A stretch of DNA of 55,974 nt from Desulfuromonadaceae bacterium (GTDB lineage Bacteria; Desulfobacterota; Desulfuromonadia; Geobacterales; Pseudopelobacteraceae). Each line of letters starts with the position of its first letter. The stretch's first letter is position 1. The position numbers and the translations under genes were made by a program. The notes below the pieces were generated by a model that searched no databases, was not told the DNA's origin, and saw only the letters and a program-made list of their open reading frames with translations. Of the stretch, positions 7,880 through 16,164 are shown piece after piece. Location of the stretch: NCBI GenBank assembly GCA_028683855.1, contig JAQUHA010000024.1, positions 1 through 55,974 on the forward strand. The letters are read 5' to 3'.

Positions 7880-8836
7880 ATGTTATGGGGTGCGCCGGAA
7901 TACGGTTGGTTGCTATTATTGCTCCTTCCGGTTTTTTTTATTGCCCGCCGGTCTAAACAGATAAGGCAGCGGAATTTATGTAAGTTGGGGAGCTGCGAAG
8001 AGAGACCAAAGAGTATTTTGATATTTCTGAGAGCCGTCTGTCGCGTGGCAGCTTTTTTGTTTGTTGTTTTGGCTCTATGCCGTCCGGAGTTAGGAACTGA
8101 GTCTGAATCTGTTGAGTCTATGGGAATAGACATTATTGTTGCTCTTGATACTTCACGCAGTATGCTGGCGGATGACTTGCTCCCTACTCGCCTGGACGCG
8201 GCAAAGAGAGAGATTGTTGAGCTTGTCAGCCGTTTGCATGGAGATCGTATCGGATTGGTCGCTTTTGCAGGGAGTGCTTTTCCGGTCTGTCCGCTGACAT
8301 TGGATTATGACGCATTTATACAGGTTCTGACTGAAAGCGGAAGTAATACCATCCCGCGTGGAGGAACCGACTTTTCTGCTCTGACAAAAGAGGTTGTTAA
8401 TGCTTTTGCAGGGACTGAACCCCGTAGTCGTCTGTTGTTGTTGGTAAGCGATGGTGAGGATCATGGCAGTTTTGATTCCAATTCACCTGGGCAGCTTCTT
8501 GAGAGCGGTATTACGATTTGCAGTGTGACTGCAGGAAGTGAAGCAGGTGGGATAATTCCACTCCATGATGGAGATTTTCTGAAAGATAAGTCTGGAAATA
8601 TTGTTCAAAGTCGTGCAAATCCATCGATTTTAAACTCTTTTTCAAATAGAAACATTATGCTTGGTTCCGATGTTGGTAAAGTAGCCGGATTATACGATGA
8701 AGTCAGACCGCTTATGCAGCAGCGGTCGATTAAAAACAGGCAACAGCGATATAAGGAATACTTTCAGCTGCCCCTTGCCGCTGCACTGCTGCTGCTTGTT
8801 GCAGAGGCTTTTCTCGCCTGCAGGATACGCGCATGA
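7880..8836 (+). CDS. batB: BatB-like VWA-domain membrane protein
   Basis: This second VWA protein (318 residues) has the same layout: N-terminal helices (about 8-22 and 52-70), MIDAS DTSRSM near 92, VSDGEDHG near 192, and a C-terminal helix ending in CRIRA. It starts one base after batA ends and overlaps the next gene by ATGA. Tandem BatA/BatB are usual in MoxR operons. The paired copies probably arose by duplication, as the VWA cores are clearly related (GLIAFA/GLVAFA strands). Confidence 0.88.
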   Translation: MLWGAPEYGWLLLLLLPVFFIARRSKQIRQRNLCKLGSCEERPKSILIFLRAVCRVAAFLFVVLALCRPELGTESESVESMGIDIIVALDTSRSMLADDLLPTRLDAAKREIVELVSRLHGDRIGLVAFAGSAFPVCPLTLDYDAFIQVLTESGSNTIPRGGTDFSALTKEVVNAFAGTEPRSRLLLLVSDGEDHGSFDSNSPGQLLESGITICSVTAGSEAGGIIPLHDGDFLKDKSGNIVQSRANPSILNSFSNRNIMLGSDVGKVAGLYDEVRPLMQQRSIKNRQQRYKEYFQLPLAAALLLLVAEAFLACRIRA

Positions 8837-9507
8837 GTAGACGATTTACTCTGATTCTCTTCTTCCTTGCGCTTGCGGCTGCACTCTTGTTTGATTTCAC
8901 CCGTCTAAACAGTTACAACAACTCCCTGGCTTTTGAAGAAGGGGTTGCAGATTATCGCACGGGAAAATACAGGGTGGCACTTGAAAACTTTACTGCGGTT
9001 AATTCCGCTGGAGACTCTCTTCTTCTGCATCGGGTTCGCTACAATGAGGGGAACTGTTTTGCACGTTTGGCAGAAGAGAGTGCTGCAATAAACAGCGTTG
9101 AAGCTGTCAGGTTGTATAATAATGCACTTAAAAGGTATCAGGATGCTCTTAATCATCTGCCTGGTGACCCCGATACACTCTATAATCAAAGTAGTGTGAA
9201 AGAAGCTATGGCTGATCTTCTGGCGGATCAGAATAAAAATGGAGCCGGAAACAAACTCTCCGGAGCACCTCTCTCTAGCTCGAACTCCGGATTAAAACTT
9301 AAATTAAATGAGACTGCAGATGCTGTAGAGAAGAATAATCAGTCAGCTGATTTCAAAAAAGATGGTAAGTCCGGATCAAAAAAAACTATGGGACTGGAGC
9401 AGGCTGAACGATTGTTGAATAAAAAACGGGGGAAGGTGTTGTTGCCGTCTGCCATCAAAACATTACCAGGCGGGAGTATGCAGGAGTTACCGGAAAAGGA
9501 TTGGTGA
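8833..9507 (+). CDS. TPR-containing BatC-like protein
   Basis: The 224-residue protein has an N-terminal membrane anchor or signal (about 5-20) and one to two TPR-like helical repeats (NSLAFEEGVADYRTGKYRVA; LYNNALKRYQDALNHLPGD), then a low-complexity Lys/Ser/Asn tail. BatC proteins with TPRs occur between batB and batD in MoxR operons. It overlaps batB by 4 bp and ends 6 bp before batD. The scaffold role is inferred. Confidence 0.75.
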   Translation: MSRRFTLILFFLALAAALLFDFTRLNSYNNSLAFEEGVADYRTGKYRVALENFTAVNSAGDSLLLHRVRYNEGNCFARLAEESAAINSVEAVRLYNNALKRYQDALNHLPGDPDTLYNQSSVKEAMADLLADQNKNGAGNKLSGAPLSSSNSGLKLKLNETADAVEKNNQSADFKKDGKSGSKKTMGLEQAERLLNKKRGKVLLPSAIKTLPGGSMQELPEKDW

Positions 9508-9513
9508 TATTAA

Positions 9514-10785
9514 TTGTTTTTAGCGCGAATGTTAATAATCTGCTGCATTCTGCTTTTCTGCAGTTCCATTGTGGTTGATGCTGCCGAAACTGTTGGTGTA
9601 ATGAGTATGTCTGTGGAAAAATCCAGGCTCTATCTTGGTGAATCTACGATCGCAACAATCACTCTTCTTACCGGAGCGGAAAGAGTAGATAATCTGGGTT
9701 ATCCTGTTTTGGCTGTCAAAAAAGCTACCGTTGGAGAGTTTATTCTTTCTGATCAGCACGAATATATGCATGAAGGGCGTTCAGCAGTACGTTACAGGTT
9801 TACTGCCAGAGTAACTCCGCTTGATAGTGGCGTAATTAGTTTGGGACCGGCTCGTTTGGCCGGAGAAGTTCTGGAAACGGCTGGAGATTCAACCGGTTTC
9901 TTTGGTGGAACGATTTCAAAAAAAATCAGTTTTGAAGCGCCGAAAGTTGATTTAGTGGTTTTGCCGCTCCCTACAGTCGGGAGACCGGCAGGTTTTTCTG
10001 GCGTAATTGGTCGTTTAAATATGAAAGTTTCAGCTGAGCCTGCGTCACTATCTTTGGGAACTCCTTTAACAGTAAAAACCTCTATCACAGGTTCGGGCAA
10101 TATTTCAAAAGCCAAATGTCCAGAAGTAGATGACCCCGATTTTAAATGCTACCCCCCCAGGATTCGTCGCTCTGACAATATGCTGCTCTGTACTCAGGTT
10201 GTTATCCCGCAAAATACCTCTATTACATCACTCCCCCCTTTACTTTTCTCTTTCTTTAATTCAAGTACAGCGCGATATGAGTCACTAAAAAGCATATCCA
10301 TTCCATTAACTGTCTTAGAGCGAAAGTCCGGGCAGGCATCTGTTCCTACCGGTTTACAACTCCCGAAATTTCAAGAGTCTAAACCGCTGGTACAATTTTT
10401 CAGGTGGTGGCAGGGATTGCTGTTTGCTGTTCTGTCTGTAATCACCCTGTTTCTGGTTCGGTACATAAAAAATGTTTCAAAAGATGAAATGCCGTTCACC
10501 GTTAACAACTCCGCTTCACAGCGGCTATTGTATGCAGAATATCTTCAGATTGCGGAAGATGCGCTTTCCATCAACGATGTTGAAAAGTTTTATCTGTCAC
10601 TGTTTCGGGCGTTGGAAATCATTGAAAGTAAGACAGATATTGCAGAGAGCTCTGAGATTAATTTGTTGTTTGAAGAGTGTATTGCGGTCCGTTATGGTCG
10701 TCGTAAATCTGACCATGAAGAGATGGAGCTTGTTCTTGGCAGAATGAAGTCATTACAGGTTTTTGCTCAGCCTGATGCAGCTTGA
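9514..10785 (+). CDS. batD: BatD-like (oxygen-tolerance) membrane protein
   Basis: The 423-residue protein has a signal sequence (LIICCILLFCSSIVVDA), beta-rich Ig-like periplasmic domains (about 30-280), one membrane helix (about 300-315, LLFAVLSVITLFLVRY) and a helical cytoplasmic tail, matching BatD. The start is a TTG at 9514 or an ATG at 9529; neither has a strong ribosome site, and both keep the signal peptide. It closes the Bat block; the next gene follows after 79 bp, the largest gap in the rightward run. Confidence 0.82.
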   Translation: MFLARMLIICCILLFCSSIVVDAAETVGVMSMSVEKSRLYLGESTIATITLLTGAERVDNLGYPVLAVKKATVGEFILSDQHEYMHEGRSAVRYRFTARVTPLDSGVISLGPARLAGEVLETAGDSTGFFGGTISKKISFEAPKVDLVVLPLPTVGRPAGFSGVIGRLNMKVSAEPASLSLGTPLTVKTSITGSGNISKAKCPEVDDPDFKCYPPRIRRSDNMLLCTQVVIPQNTSITSLPPLLFSFFNSSTARYESLKSISIPLTVLERKSGQASVPTGLQLPKFQESKPLVQFFRWWQGLLFAVLSVITLFLVRYIKNVSKDEMPFTVNNSASQRLLYAEYLQIAEDALSINDVEKFYLSLFRALEIIESKTDIAESSEINLLFEECIAVRYGRRKSDHEEMELVLGRMKSLQVFAQPDAA

Positions 10786-10864
10786 CGATTGAGCTCTTTG
10801 ATGCTACTTTGCATACGTTTTTATCGATAATTACTTTATATCATTCGAATAAAAGAGGCTCGAT

Positions 10865-11860
10865 TTGATTACGCCAAATAAAATTATTAAAATGGCAAGT
10901 GCGTTCTATGACTCCTGTCTGCTTTTTACCGCTTCTGATTTGGGCGTATTTGCGAAGCTTGCCGAGTATGGTTCTGCCGATGCCAAAACTCTGGCGGGAG
11001 CGTTACAGGTTGATCTTCGAGGCATCCGTTTGTTACTGGATGCTTGTGTAGCTCTTGATTTATTAATCAAGGATGGTGACTTTTACAAAAATACAGCGGA
11101 AGCCGCCCTTTTTCTGGTTCCAGGATCACCCGCTGATCTCTCTGGAGCAATTAAATATAATCGTGATGTTTATCCGGCATGGGGAGAGCTGAAAAGCTTT
11201 GTAGAAAGCGGCAGGCCGGTTGAAAAGCCGGAAGAGCACCTGGGGCTGAATTCGGAAAGAACCCGTACCTTTGTGATGTCTATGCATTACCGGGCTCTTG
11301 CGATTGGTCGCGCGGTAGTTGGGGAGCTTGATCTGGCAGGTTGTAAAAAACTCCTTGATGTCGGTGGTGGTCCAGGTACTTACTCTGTGCTGATTTCGCA
11401 GAAATATTCGGAAATTCAATGCACAGTAATGGATCTGCCTGATATTGTAGCTATTGCAGACGGGTTGATTGCTCAACAGGGGTGCCAAGAGCGTGTTAAA
11501 ACTCTGGGGGGTGATTATCGTACTGCACCATTTCCGGATGGTAACGATGTAGTTAACTTTTTTGGAATGTTTCATCAGGAATCGCCGGAGAGCATACTGG
11601 CTCTGCTTAAAAAAGCATATAATTCACTTAATCCGGGCGGTGTAGTAAATATTATGGATATGATGACCGACCATACGCATACGAAGCCTCTGTTTAGCGC
11701 CCTCTTTGCCGTTAATATGGCGCTTACAACAGATAATGGATGGGTCTTTTCCGATACTGAACTTCTTAGATGGTTGAATGAGGCAGGTTTTACAGACTGT
11801 CTTGTTAAACCATTACCCCCGCCTATGCCACATACTTTTGCTTCTGCACGTAAACTATGA
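10865..11860 (+). CDS. SAM-dependent O-methyltransferase (acetylserotonin OMT-like)
   Basis: The 331-residue protein has an N-terminal dimerisation/winged-helix domain (DLGVFAKLAEYG...ALDLLIKDG) and a class I SAM-binding domain with LLDVGGGPGTYS near residue 161 and an acidic MDLPD strand end near 190. A FFGMFHQES segment stands where plant and bacterial family-2 OMTs carry the catalytic His. These enzymes methylate small aromatic or polyketide hydroxyls. The TTG start is supported by AGAGG 4-6 nt upstream. Its place just before the Ebo block suggests it modifies the molecule that block handles. The substrate is unknown. Confidence 0.82.
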   Translation: MITPNKIIKMASAFYDSCLLFTASDLGVFAKLAEYGSADAKTLAGALQVDLRGIRLLLDACVALDLLIKDGDFYKNTAEAALFLVPGSPADLSGAIKYNRDVYPAWGELKSFVESGRPVEKPEEHLGLNSERTRTFVMSMHYRALAIGRAVVGELDLAGCKKLLDVGGGPGTYSVLISQKYSEIQCTVMDLPDIVAIADGLIAQQGCQERVKTLGGDYRTAPFPDGNDVVNFFGMFHQESPESILALLKKAYNSLNPGGVVNIMDMMTDHTHTKPLFSALFAVNMALTTDNGWVFSDTELLRWLNEAGFTDCLVKPLPPPMPHTFASARKL

Positions 11861-11880
11861 ATACCCAAAAAGGAGATTAT

Positions 11881-12609
11881 ATGAATACGATTTGTCGCGC
11901 TCTTGTTGCTGCTTCATTCAGTTTTCTAACGATGACTGCCGGTGTGATTGAAGCCCGTGAAATTCCAGTTCCTCCAGCAGGAAACTTAATCCCGGCACCA
12001 CCTGTTTATAACTCTCCGGCTATTGAAAAGCTGGGTGATGGAAAGTACCGTATAGGTGAAATTCTCATAAATAAACAGGATAAGTCTGTTACATTTCCGG
12101 CTGTTGTTAATATGAACAGTGGAATTCTTGAATATCTTCTGGTTAACAATGTCGGCAAGACTCACGAAAGTCTATTGAGAACCGGAATAAGCCCATATAA
12201 CCTCCAGGTTGCCTTCATGCTGCTTGGCTACGAAGGTACCAATAAACGTCTCTCCAGCCAAGGCTCTCCCGAGTTGCCTAAAGGGGAGTCTGTTAATATA
12301 ATGTTGAGCAATGTTGCAGAAAAACAGACCGTGCCGTTTCCTGTGGAGTCATGGCTTGTAAATAAAACCGGATCATCTACAATTGATGTCAATCAGCTTA
12401 ACTGGGTTTTTTGTGGATCGTATGTAAATGAACTTGGTGGGTTTATGTCCCAGGAGTCAGGTTCTATTGTTGCTATCTGGCATGACCCTGTTGCAATGAT
12501 TGACAACGCATCTCCTGGCGGAGAGAGTAACCGTATATGGTATGTCAAAGAGGGAACCGTTCCAGCTGTTGGTACAAAAGTAACCGTAACTGTAATGCTT
12601 GCAAAATAA
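11881..12609 (+). CDS. Secreted YdjY-domain protein
   Basis: The 242-residue protein has a signal peptide (cleavage after ...AGVIEA) and a YdjY-like domain recognised by the pattern DKSVTFPAVVNMNSGILEYL...GKTHESLLRT (about residues 65-105). The molecular role of YdjY domains is not established; they often sit beside redox or envelope genes. The ATG at 11881 has a perfect AAGGAG 5 nt upstream and is preferred over an ATG at 11857 that overlaps the methyltransferase stop. Location is predicted periplasmic. It is paired with the next secreted protein (16-bp gap). Confidence 0.75.
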   Translation: MNTICRALVAASFSFLTMTAGVIEAREIPVPPAGNLIPAPPVYNSPAIEKLGDGKYRIGEILINKQDKSVTFPAVVNMNSGILEYLLVNNVGKTHESLLRTGISPYNLQVAFMLLGYEGTNKRLSSQGSPELPKGESVNIMLSNVAEKQTVPFPVESWLVNKTGSSTIDVNQLNWVFCGSYVNELGGFMSQESGSIVAIWHDPVAMIDNASPGGESNRIWYVKEGTVPAVGTKVTVTVMLAK

Positions 12610-12625
12610 ATATATGGGGTAAATT

Positions 12626-13798
12626 ATGAATATCTTTACAAGATCGTTATGTCTGTCTTTAATTGGAATGCTTCCGGTTGCCTCGTTTGCTGCTGACAAA
12701 ATTGTTGAAAAAACCAAGTCTGATATTTCGTTGAAACTTGAAGTGGAAAACGCCATTGGAAAAGGTCTCACTTGGATGGCTGGAAACCAGAAGGTTGAAG
12801 GGAATTGGGGGCAGGTTGAATATCCTGCACTCTCGGCTCTTACTCTTACGGCATTTCAGGGCGACCCTTCCGGTTTCTATAAACAAAAGTTTAGCAAGAA
12901 TATAAAAAACGGGTACGACTATCTGCTGAAGAATGTCAGACCTGATGGTGGAATATATGGTAAGGATTTAAAGAACTATAATACTGCTATTTCTATGATG
13001 GCTCTGGTTATGGCTAGGAATCCTGAATATGAAACTATCCTTAAAAACGGTCGTAAGTATCTTATGGCTCAGCAGGATGACTTTGGCAAAAAGGGTATGG
13101 GGGATCATCCACTTGATGGTGGTATCGGTTATGGTGGCACATACAAAAACTCTGATATAAATAATACCACTACTGCACTTGAAGCGATTCACTATACACG
13201 CTATCTGAAAAGTGATGTGGCTAATGATCCAGAGACTAAAGAGCTGAACTGGAAGGCTGCTATTCAGTTTATTTCGCGCACGCAGAATCTTCCTGAATAC
13301 AATGATCAGAAATGGGTTACGGGTGATTCCGACAACAAGGGTGGATTTGTATATTTCCCGGATAATACAAAGGCTGGCGAGGTTAAGCTGGCAGATGGGA
13401 AAACGGCTCTGCGCTCTTACGGTAGCGCCAGTTACAACGGTCTGCTCAGCTATATCTATGCTCAGATGGATAAAAACGATCCACGCGTAAAGATGGTTAT
13501 AGAGTGGTTGAACCGCCATTATTCGCTGGATGAAAATCCGGGTATGGAGCAGGCAGGATTATATTATTACTACCACACTATGGCTAAAGCCCTCAGCGTG
13601 GCGGGTGTTGATGTTATAACACTAAAAGACGGTAAAAAAATTAATTGGAGACAGGATCTCGCAAAACGTCTGATTGATCTTCAAGATGCCGATGGTACAT
13701 GGGTAAATGAGAAGAGCGGACGATTTTGGGAAAAAGATCCAAGCCTAGTTACCTCTTATGCTGTTATTACTCTTGAAATTTTGCATCGCGGACTATAG
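12626..13798 (+). CDS. Secreted prenyltransferase/squalene-cyclase-repeat protein
   Basis: The 390-residue protein has a signal peptide (cleavage near ASFA-AD) and several QW-type repeats of the alpha-alpha toroid fold shared by squalene-hopene cyclases and prenyltransferase beta subunits: NQKVEGNWG, NVRPDGGIYG, QQDDFGKKG, LQDADGTW. I see no DxDD catalytic motif of class II terpene cyclases, so cyclase activity is doubtful. A secreted toroid with a YdjY partner and downstream Ebo genes suggests a periplasmic binding or modifying role for a hydrophobic molecule; this is inference. Confidence 0.72.
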   Translation: MNIFTRSLCLSLIGMLPVASFAADKIVEKTKSDISLKLEVENAIGKGLTWMAGNQKVEGNWGQVEYPALSALTLTAFQGDPSGFYKQKFSKNIKNGYDYLLKNVRPDGGIYGKDLKNYNTAISMMALVMARNPEYETILKNGRKYLMAQQDDFGKKGMGDHPLDGGIGYGGTYKNSDINNTTTALEAIHYTRYLKSDVANDPETKELNWKAAIQFISRTQNLPEYNDQKWVTGDSDNKGGFVYFPDNTKAGEVKLADGKTALRSYGSASYNGLLSYIYAQMDKNDPRVKMVIEWLNRHYSLDENPGMEQAGLYYYYHTMAKALSVAGVDVITLKDGKKINWRQDLAKRLIDLQDADGTWVNEKSGRFWEKDPSLVTSYAVITLEILHRGL

Positions 13799-13842
13799 GT
13801 GTAAAGTTAGAGTCTTTAAAAGGGAGAAACATTATTTCTACG

Positions 13843-15009
13843 TTGTTGCAAAATTTCTGTGTCAACTATACGTTTCCTGTCATTTTTACCAGCGATGTTT
13901 TCTCACTTGAGAACGAAATTCTGGTTGATGTAATCAAATCAAGTGGAATGTCTCATAACCGTGCTCTGATTTTTATAGATAGTGAAGTCTTAAAAAGAAC
14001 AGATGGTTTGCTGGAAAAGATAAGCCGCTATGCGGAACGGCATTCGGCTCTGCTTGAGTTTGCAGCAGAGCCGAATGCCGTTCCGGGTGGAGAGCTTTGC
14101 AAAAATGAACATTGCGAGATTGAACGAATTCAGACTATGGTTGAGAAGTACAAGATCTGCCGTCATTCATTCATTATCGCAATTGGTGGTGGCGCTGTAC
14201 TTGATGCTGTCGGATATGCTGCATCGACATCGCATCGGGGTGTCCGGCTTATCCGTATTCCTACAACGGTATTGGCTCAGAACGATGCTGGTGTGGGTCT
14301 GAAAAATGGCGTAAATTTCTGTGGTAGAAAGAACTTTCTAGGTACGTTTGCTCCCCCTTTCGCAGTTATTAATGATAGTTGTTTCCTTGAGACCCTTTCG
14401 TCGCGCGATATGCGAGCCGGCATGGCAGAGGCTGTCAAGGTAGCTCTTATTCGGGATCGCGGATTCTTTGAAGTTCTCTACGAATCTCGTTTTGATCTGG
14501 CTTCTTTCAACCAGGCTACTGTCAAAGATATGATCTTTCGTTGTGCCGAATTGCATCTGTTGCATATATCAACCGGTGGTGATCCGTTTGAGAACGGCAG
14601 ATCACGACCATTGGATTATGGTCACTGGTCGGCGCACAAGTTGGAGGAGTTGAGTAACTGCGATTTGCGTCATGGTGAAGCTGTTGCCATTGGCATTGCT
14701 ATTGATTCCATCTATTCAAACAGGTGCGGTTTTCTTGGGGAGCCTGATCTAAATAAAATTTTAAATATCCTTGATAGCCTCGGGTTTAATCTGTTTCACC
14801 CTGCTGTTTTGCTTCTTGATGTGGAGCGCGCTCTTGATGATTTCAGGGAACATCTCGGTGGCGAGCTTTGTATACCGTTGTTGGCTGGAATAGGTGTGAA
14901 AATAGAGGTCAATGATATTGATCTGAATCTTATGAAACAGTGCGTTACTTTATTAGCTGAGAGAGTAGTTAATAAAGAGCCTTTGCCGGTTTTACCACTG
15001 TGTGCATGA
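13843..15009 (+). CDS. eboD: EboD, 3-dehydroquinate-synthase-like enzyme
   Basis: The protein is a sugar-phosphate cyclase-fold homologue of 3-dehydroquinate synthase. Conserved pieces are the NAD-binding GGGAVLDAVGYAAS (near 113), RIPTTVLAQNDAGVG (near 138), and metal ligands Glu in GMAEAVK, His in DYGHWSAHKLE and His in LRHGEAVA. In Ebo clusters EboD is thought to build or modify a metabolite that the other Ebo proteins move to the periplasm. It is not the housekeeping aroB by context. The listed TTG has its nearest ribosome site (AGGGAG, 13821-13826) 16 nt away. An in-frame ATT at 13834 would sit 7 nt from it and may be the real start. Confidence 0.85.
   Translation: MLQNFCVNYTFPVIFTSDVFSLENEILVDVIKSSGMSHNRALIFIDSEVLKRTDGLLEKISRYAERHSALLEFAAEPNAVPGGELCKNEHCEIERIQTMVEKYKICRHSFIIAIGGGAVLDAVGYAASTSHRGVRLIRIPTTVLAQNDAGVGLKNGVNFCGRKNFLGTFAPPFAVINDSCFLETLSSRDMRAGMAEAVKVALIRDRGFFEVLYESRFDLASFNQATVKDMIFRCAELHLLHISTGGDPFENGRSRPLDYGHWSAHKLEELSNCDLRHGEAVAIGIAIDSIYSNRCGFLGEPDLNKILNILDSLGFNLFHPAVLLLDVERALDDFREHLGGELCIPLLAGIGVKIEVNDIDLNLMKQCVTLLAERVVNKEPLPVLPLCA
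14033..14085. repeat. 22-bp perfect inverted repeat inside eboD
   Basis: Arm 14033-14054 (CGGAACGGCATTCGGCTCTG + CT) is exactly complementary to 14064-14085, with a 9-nt loop. It lies within coding sequence upstream of the conserved PGGE-x-x-KN segment. The transcript would form a very stable hairpin in either orientation. Confidence 0.9.
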
Positions 15010-15047
15010 AGCGGGTTTTGCCGGCGTACTGAAAAAAAGGGTTATAT

Positions 15048-15374
15048 ATGATAAAGAACAAACAGCAATTACCGATTCCGCTCTCTTCCAGTCAAATTCT
15101 GGATATGTCATTTCTTGAAAATAGGGCGCGCCTGCTTGAAATTGCAGCATTTATTGACAGGATTGAGCGTTCCGCTGATCCGGATACAGGAAAAGCGGAT
15201 TTCAGGTATAAGAGCTTTATTGAGGGGGTACGTCTGTTGCTTGATGATTCGGCTGCTGTTAAAACCTCAAGAATTCAAATAAATTTTAGTGATCCAACAA
15301 CCGAGCCTATTGCAAGCGCCATTAAACTTAAGGCTCATGGTGCATGGAGTGGAGAAACTAATGAAGGTTATTGA
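15048..15374 (+). CDS. Small Ebo-cluster protein (possible EboA counterpart)
   Basis: The 108-residue protein sits in the slot between eboD and eboB. It is mostly helical in its first half (FLENRARLLEIAAFIDRIER) and ends in a FSDPTTEPI segment and a GAWSGETNEGY tail. I cannot match it firmly to EboA, which is usually about twice as long, but position and conservation style suggest a functional Ebo component. There are no membrane segments or signal. Its end overlaps eboB by 14 bp. The function is unknown. Confidence 0.6.
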   Translation: MIKNKQQLPIPLSSSQILDMSFLENRARLLEIAAFIDRIERSADPDTGKADFRYKSFIEGVRLLLDDSAAVKTSRIQINFSDPTTEPIASAIKLKAHGAWSGETNEGY

Positions 15375-16164
15375 TCCTCACATTCACATGGTTTCCCGTA
15401 CTACGGACGATTATCTTGCCTTGGCATACGGTGGTATTCATACTGTTTCCGAACCATCATTCTGGCCCGGTTTCGACCGTTGCGGCGTGGATGGATTTCG
15501 TGATTATTTTCAGCAGTTAACCGTTGTTGAGCCTGCCCGTGCCGCCAGGTTTAAGATTCGACATTTCTGCTGGATTGGTTTAAATGCAAAAGAAGCCGAA
15601 AATACGAAAATTGGTGAGCAGGTTCTGGCTATTCTACCAGAATATCTTGACTCTCCAACTGCGTTAGGGATCGGCGAGGTTGGTCTTAACAAAAACAGTA
15701 AAAACGAGATTGCCATGTTTGAGCGTCAGGTCGAACTGGCTGCGGTCAGGAATGAATTGATGTTAATTCACACCCCGCATTTGGAGGATAAGCTGAAAGG
15801 GACGCGTATTATTATGGATATTTTACGCAATGAACCACGAATTATTCCGTCACGCGTCCTTATAGACCATGCAGAGGAACATACAATCGGAGAGATAAAG
15901 GATAATGGGTTCTGGTTCGGCTTGACTCTCTATCCTGATTCAAAGGGGAGTCCTGCTCGTGCTGTGGATGCCATAGAAATATTCGGTGCAGATAAACTAT
16001 GCATTAATTCATCTGCTGACTGGAGTGTCAGCGATCCGACAGCAACCTTGAAGACAGTAAATGAAATGCGTCGGCGCGGTCATCCGGATGATTTGATCAG
16101 GAGAATTTTCTACGATAATCCAGCTGACTTTCTTGGTCAGTCTCCCAAATTTTCTGTAGCGTGA
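15361..16164 (+). CDS. eboB: EboB, TatD-family metal-dependent hydrolase
   Basis: The 267-residue TIM-barrel hydrolase keeps the TatD metal ligands: HxH in DPHIHM, Glu in GEVGLN, His in LIHTPH, His in LIDHAEE and Asp in SSADWS. TatD relatives hydrolyse phosphoesters or amides; EboB is the cytoplasmic hydrolase of Ebo clusters. The ATG at 15361 follows AGTGGAG and is chosen over a long frame from 15289 that overlaps the small gene upstream. It overlaps eboE by GTGA. Confidence 0.85.
   Translation: MKVIDPHIHMVSRTTDDYLALAYGGIHTVSEPSFWPGFDRCGVDGFRDYFQQLTVVEPARAARFKIRHFCWIGLNAKEAENTKIGEQVLAILPEYLDSPTALGIGEVGLNKNSKNEIAMFERQVELAAVRNELMLIHTPHLEDKLKGTRIIMDILRNEPRIIPSRVLIDHAEEHTIGEIKDNGFWFGLTLYPDSKGSPARAVDAIEIFGADKLCINSSADWSVSDPTATLKTVNEMRRRGHPDDLIRRIFYDNPADFLGQSPKFSVA

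Noticed and set aside
13843-15009. Housekeeping aroB assignment for the dehydroquinate-synthase-like gene
   Set aside because: It lies between Ebo genes and not with aroK/aroC. The N-terminal part is of the EboD type.
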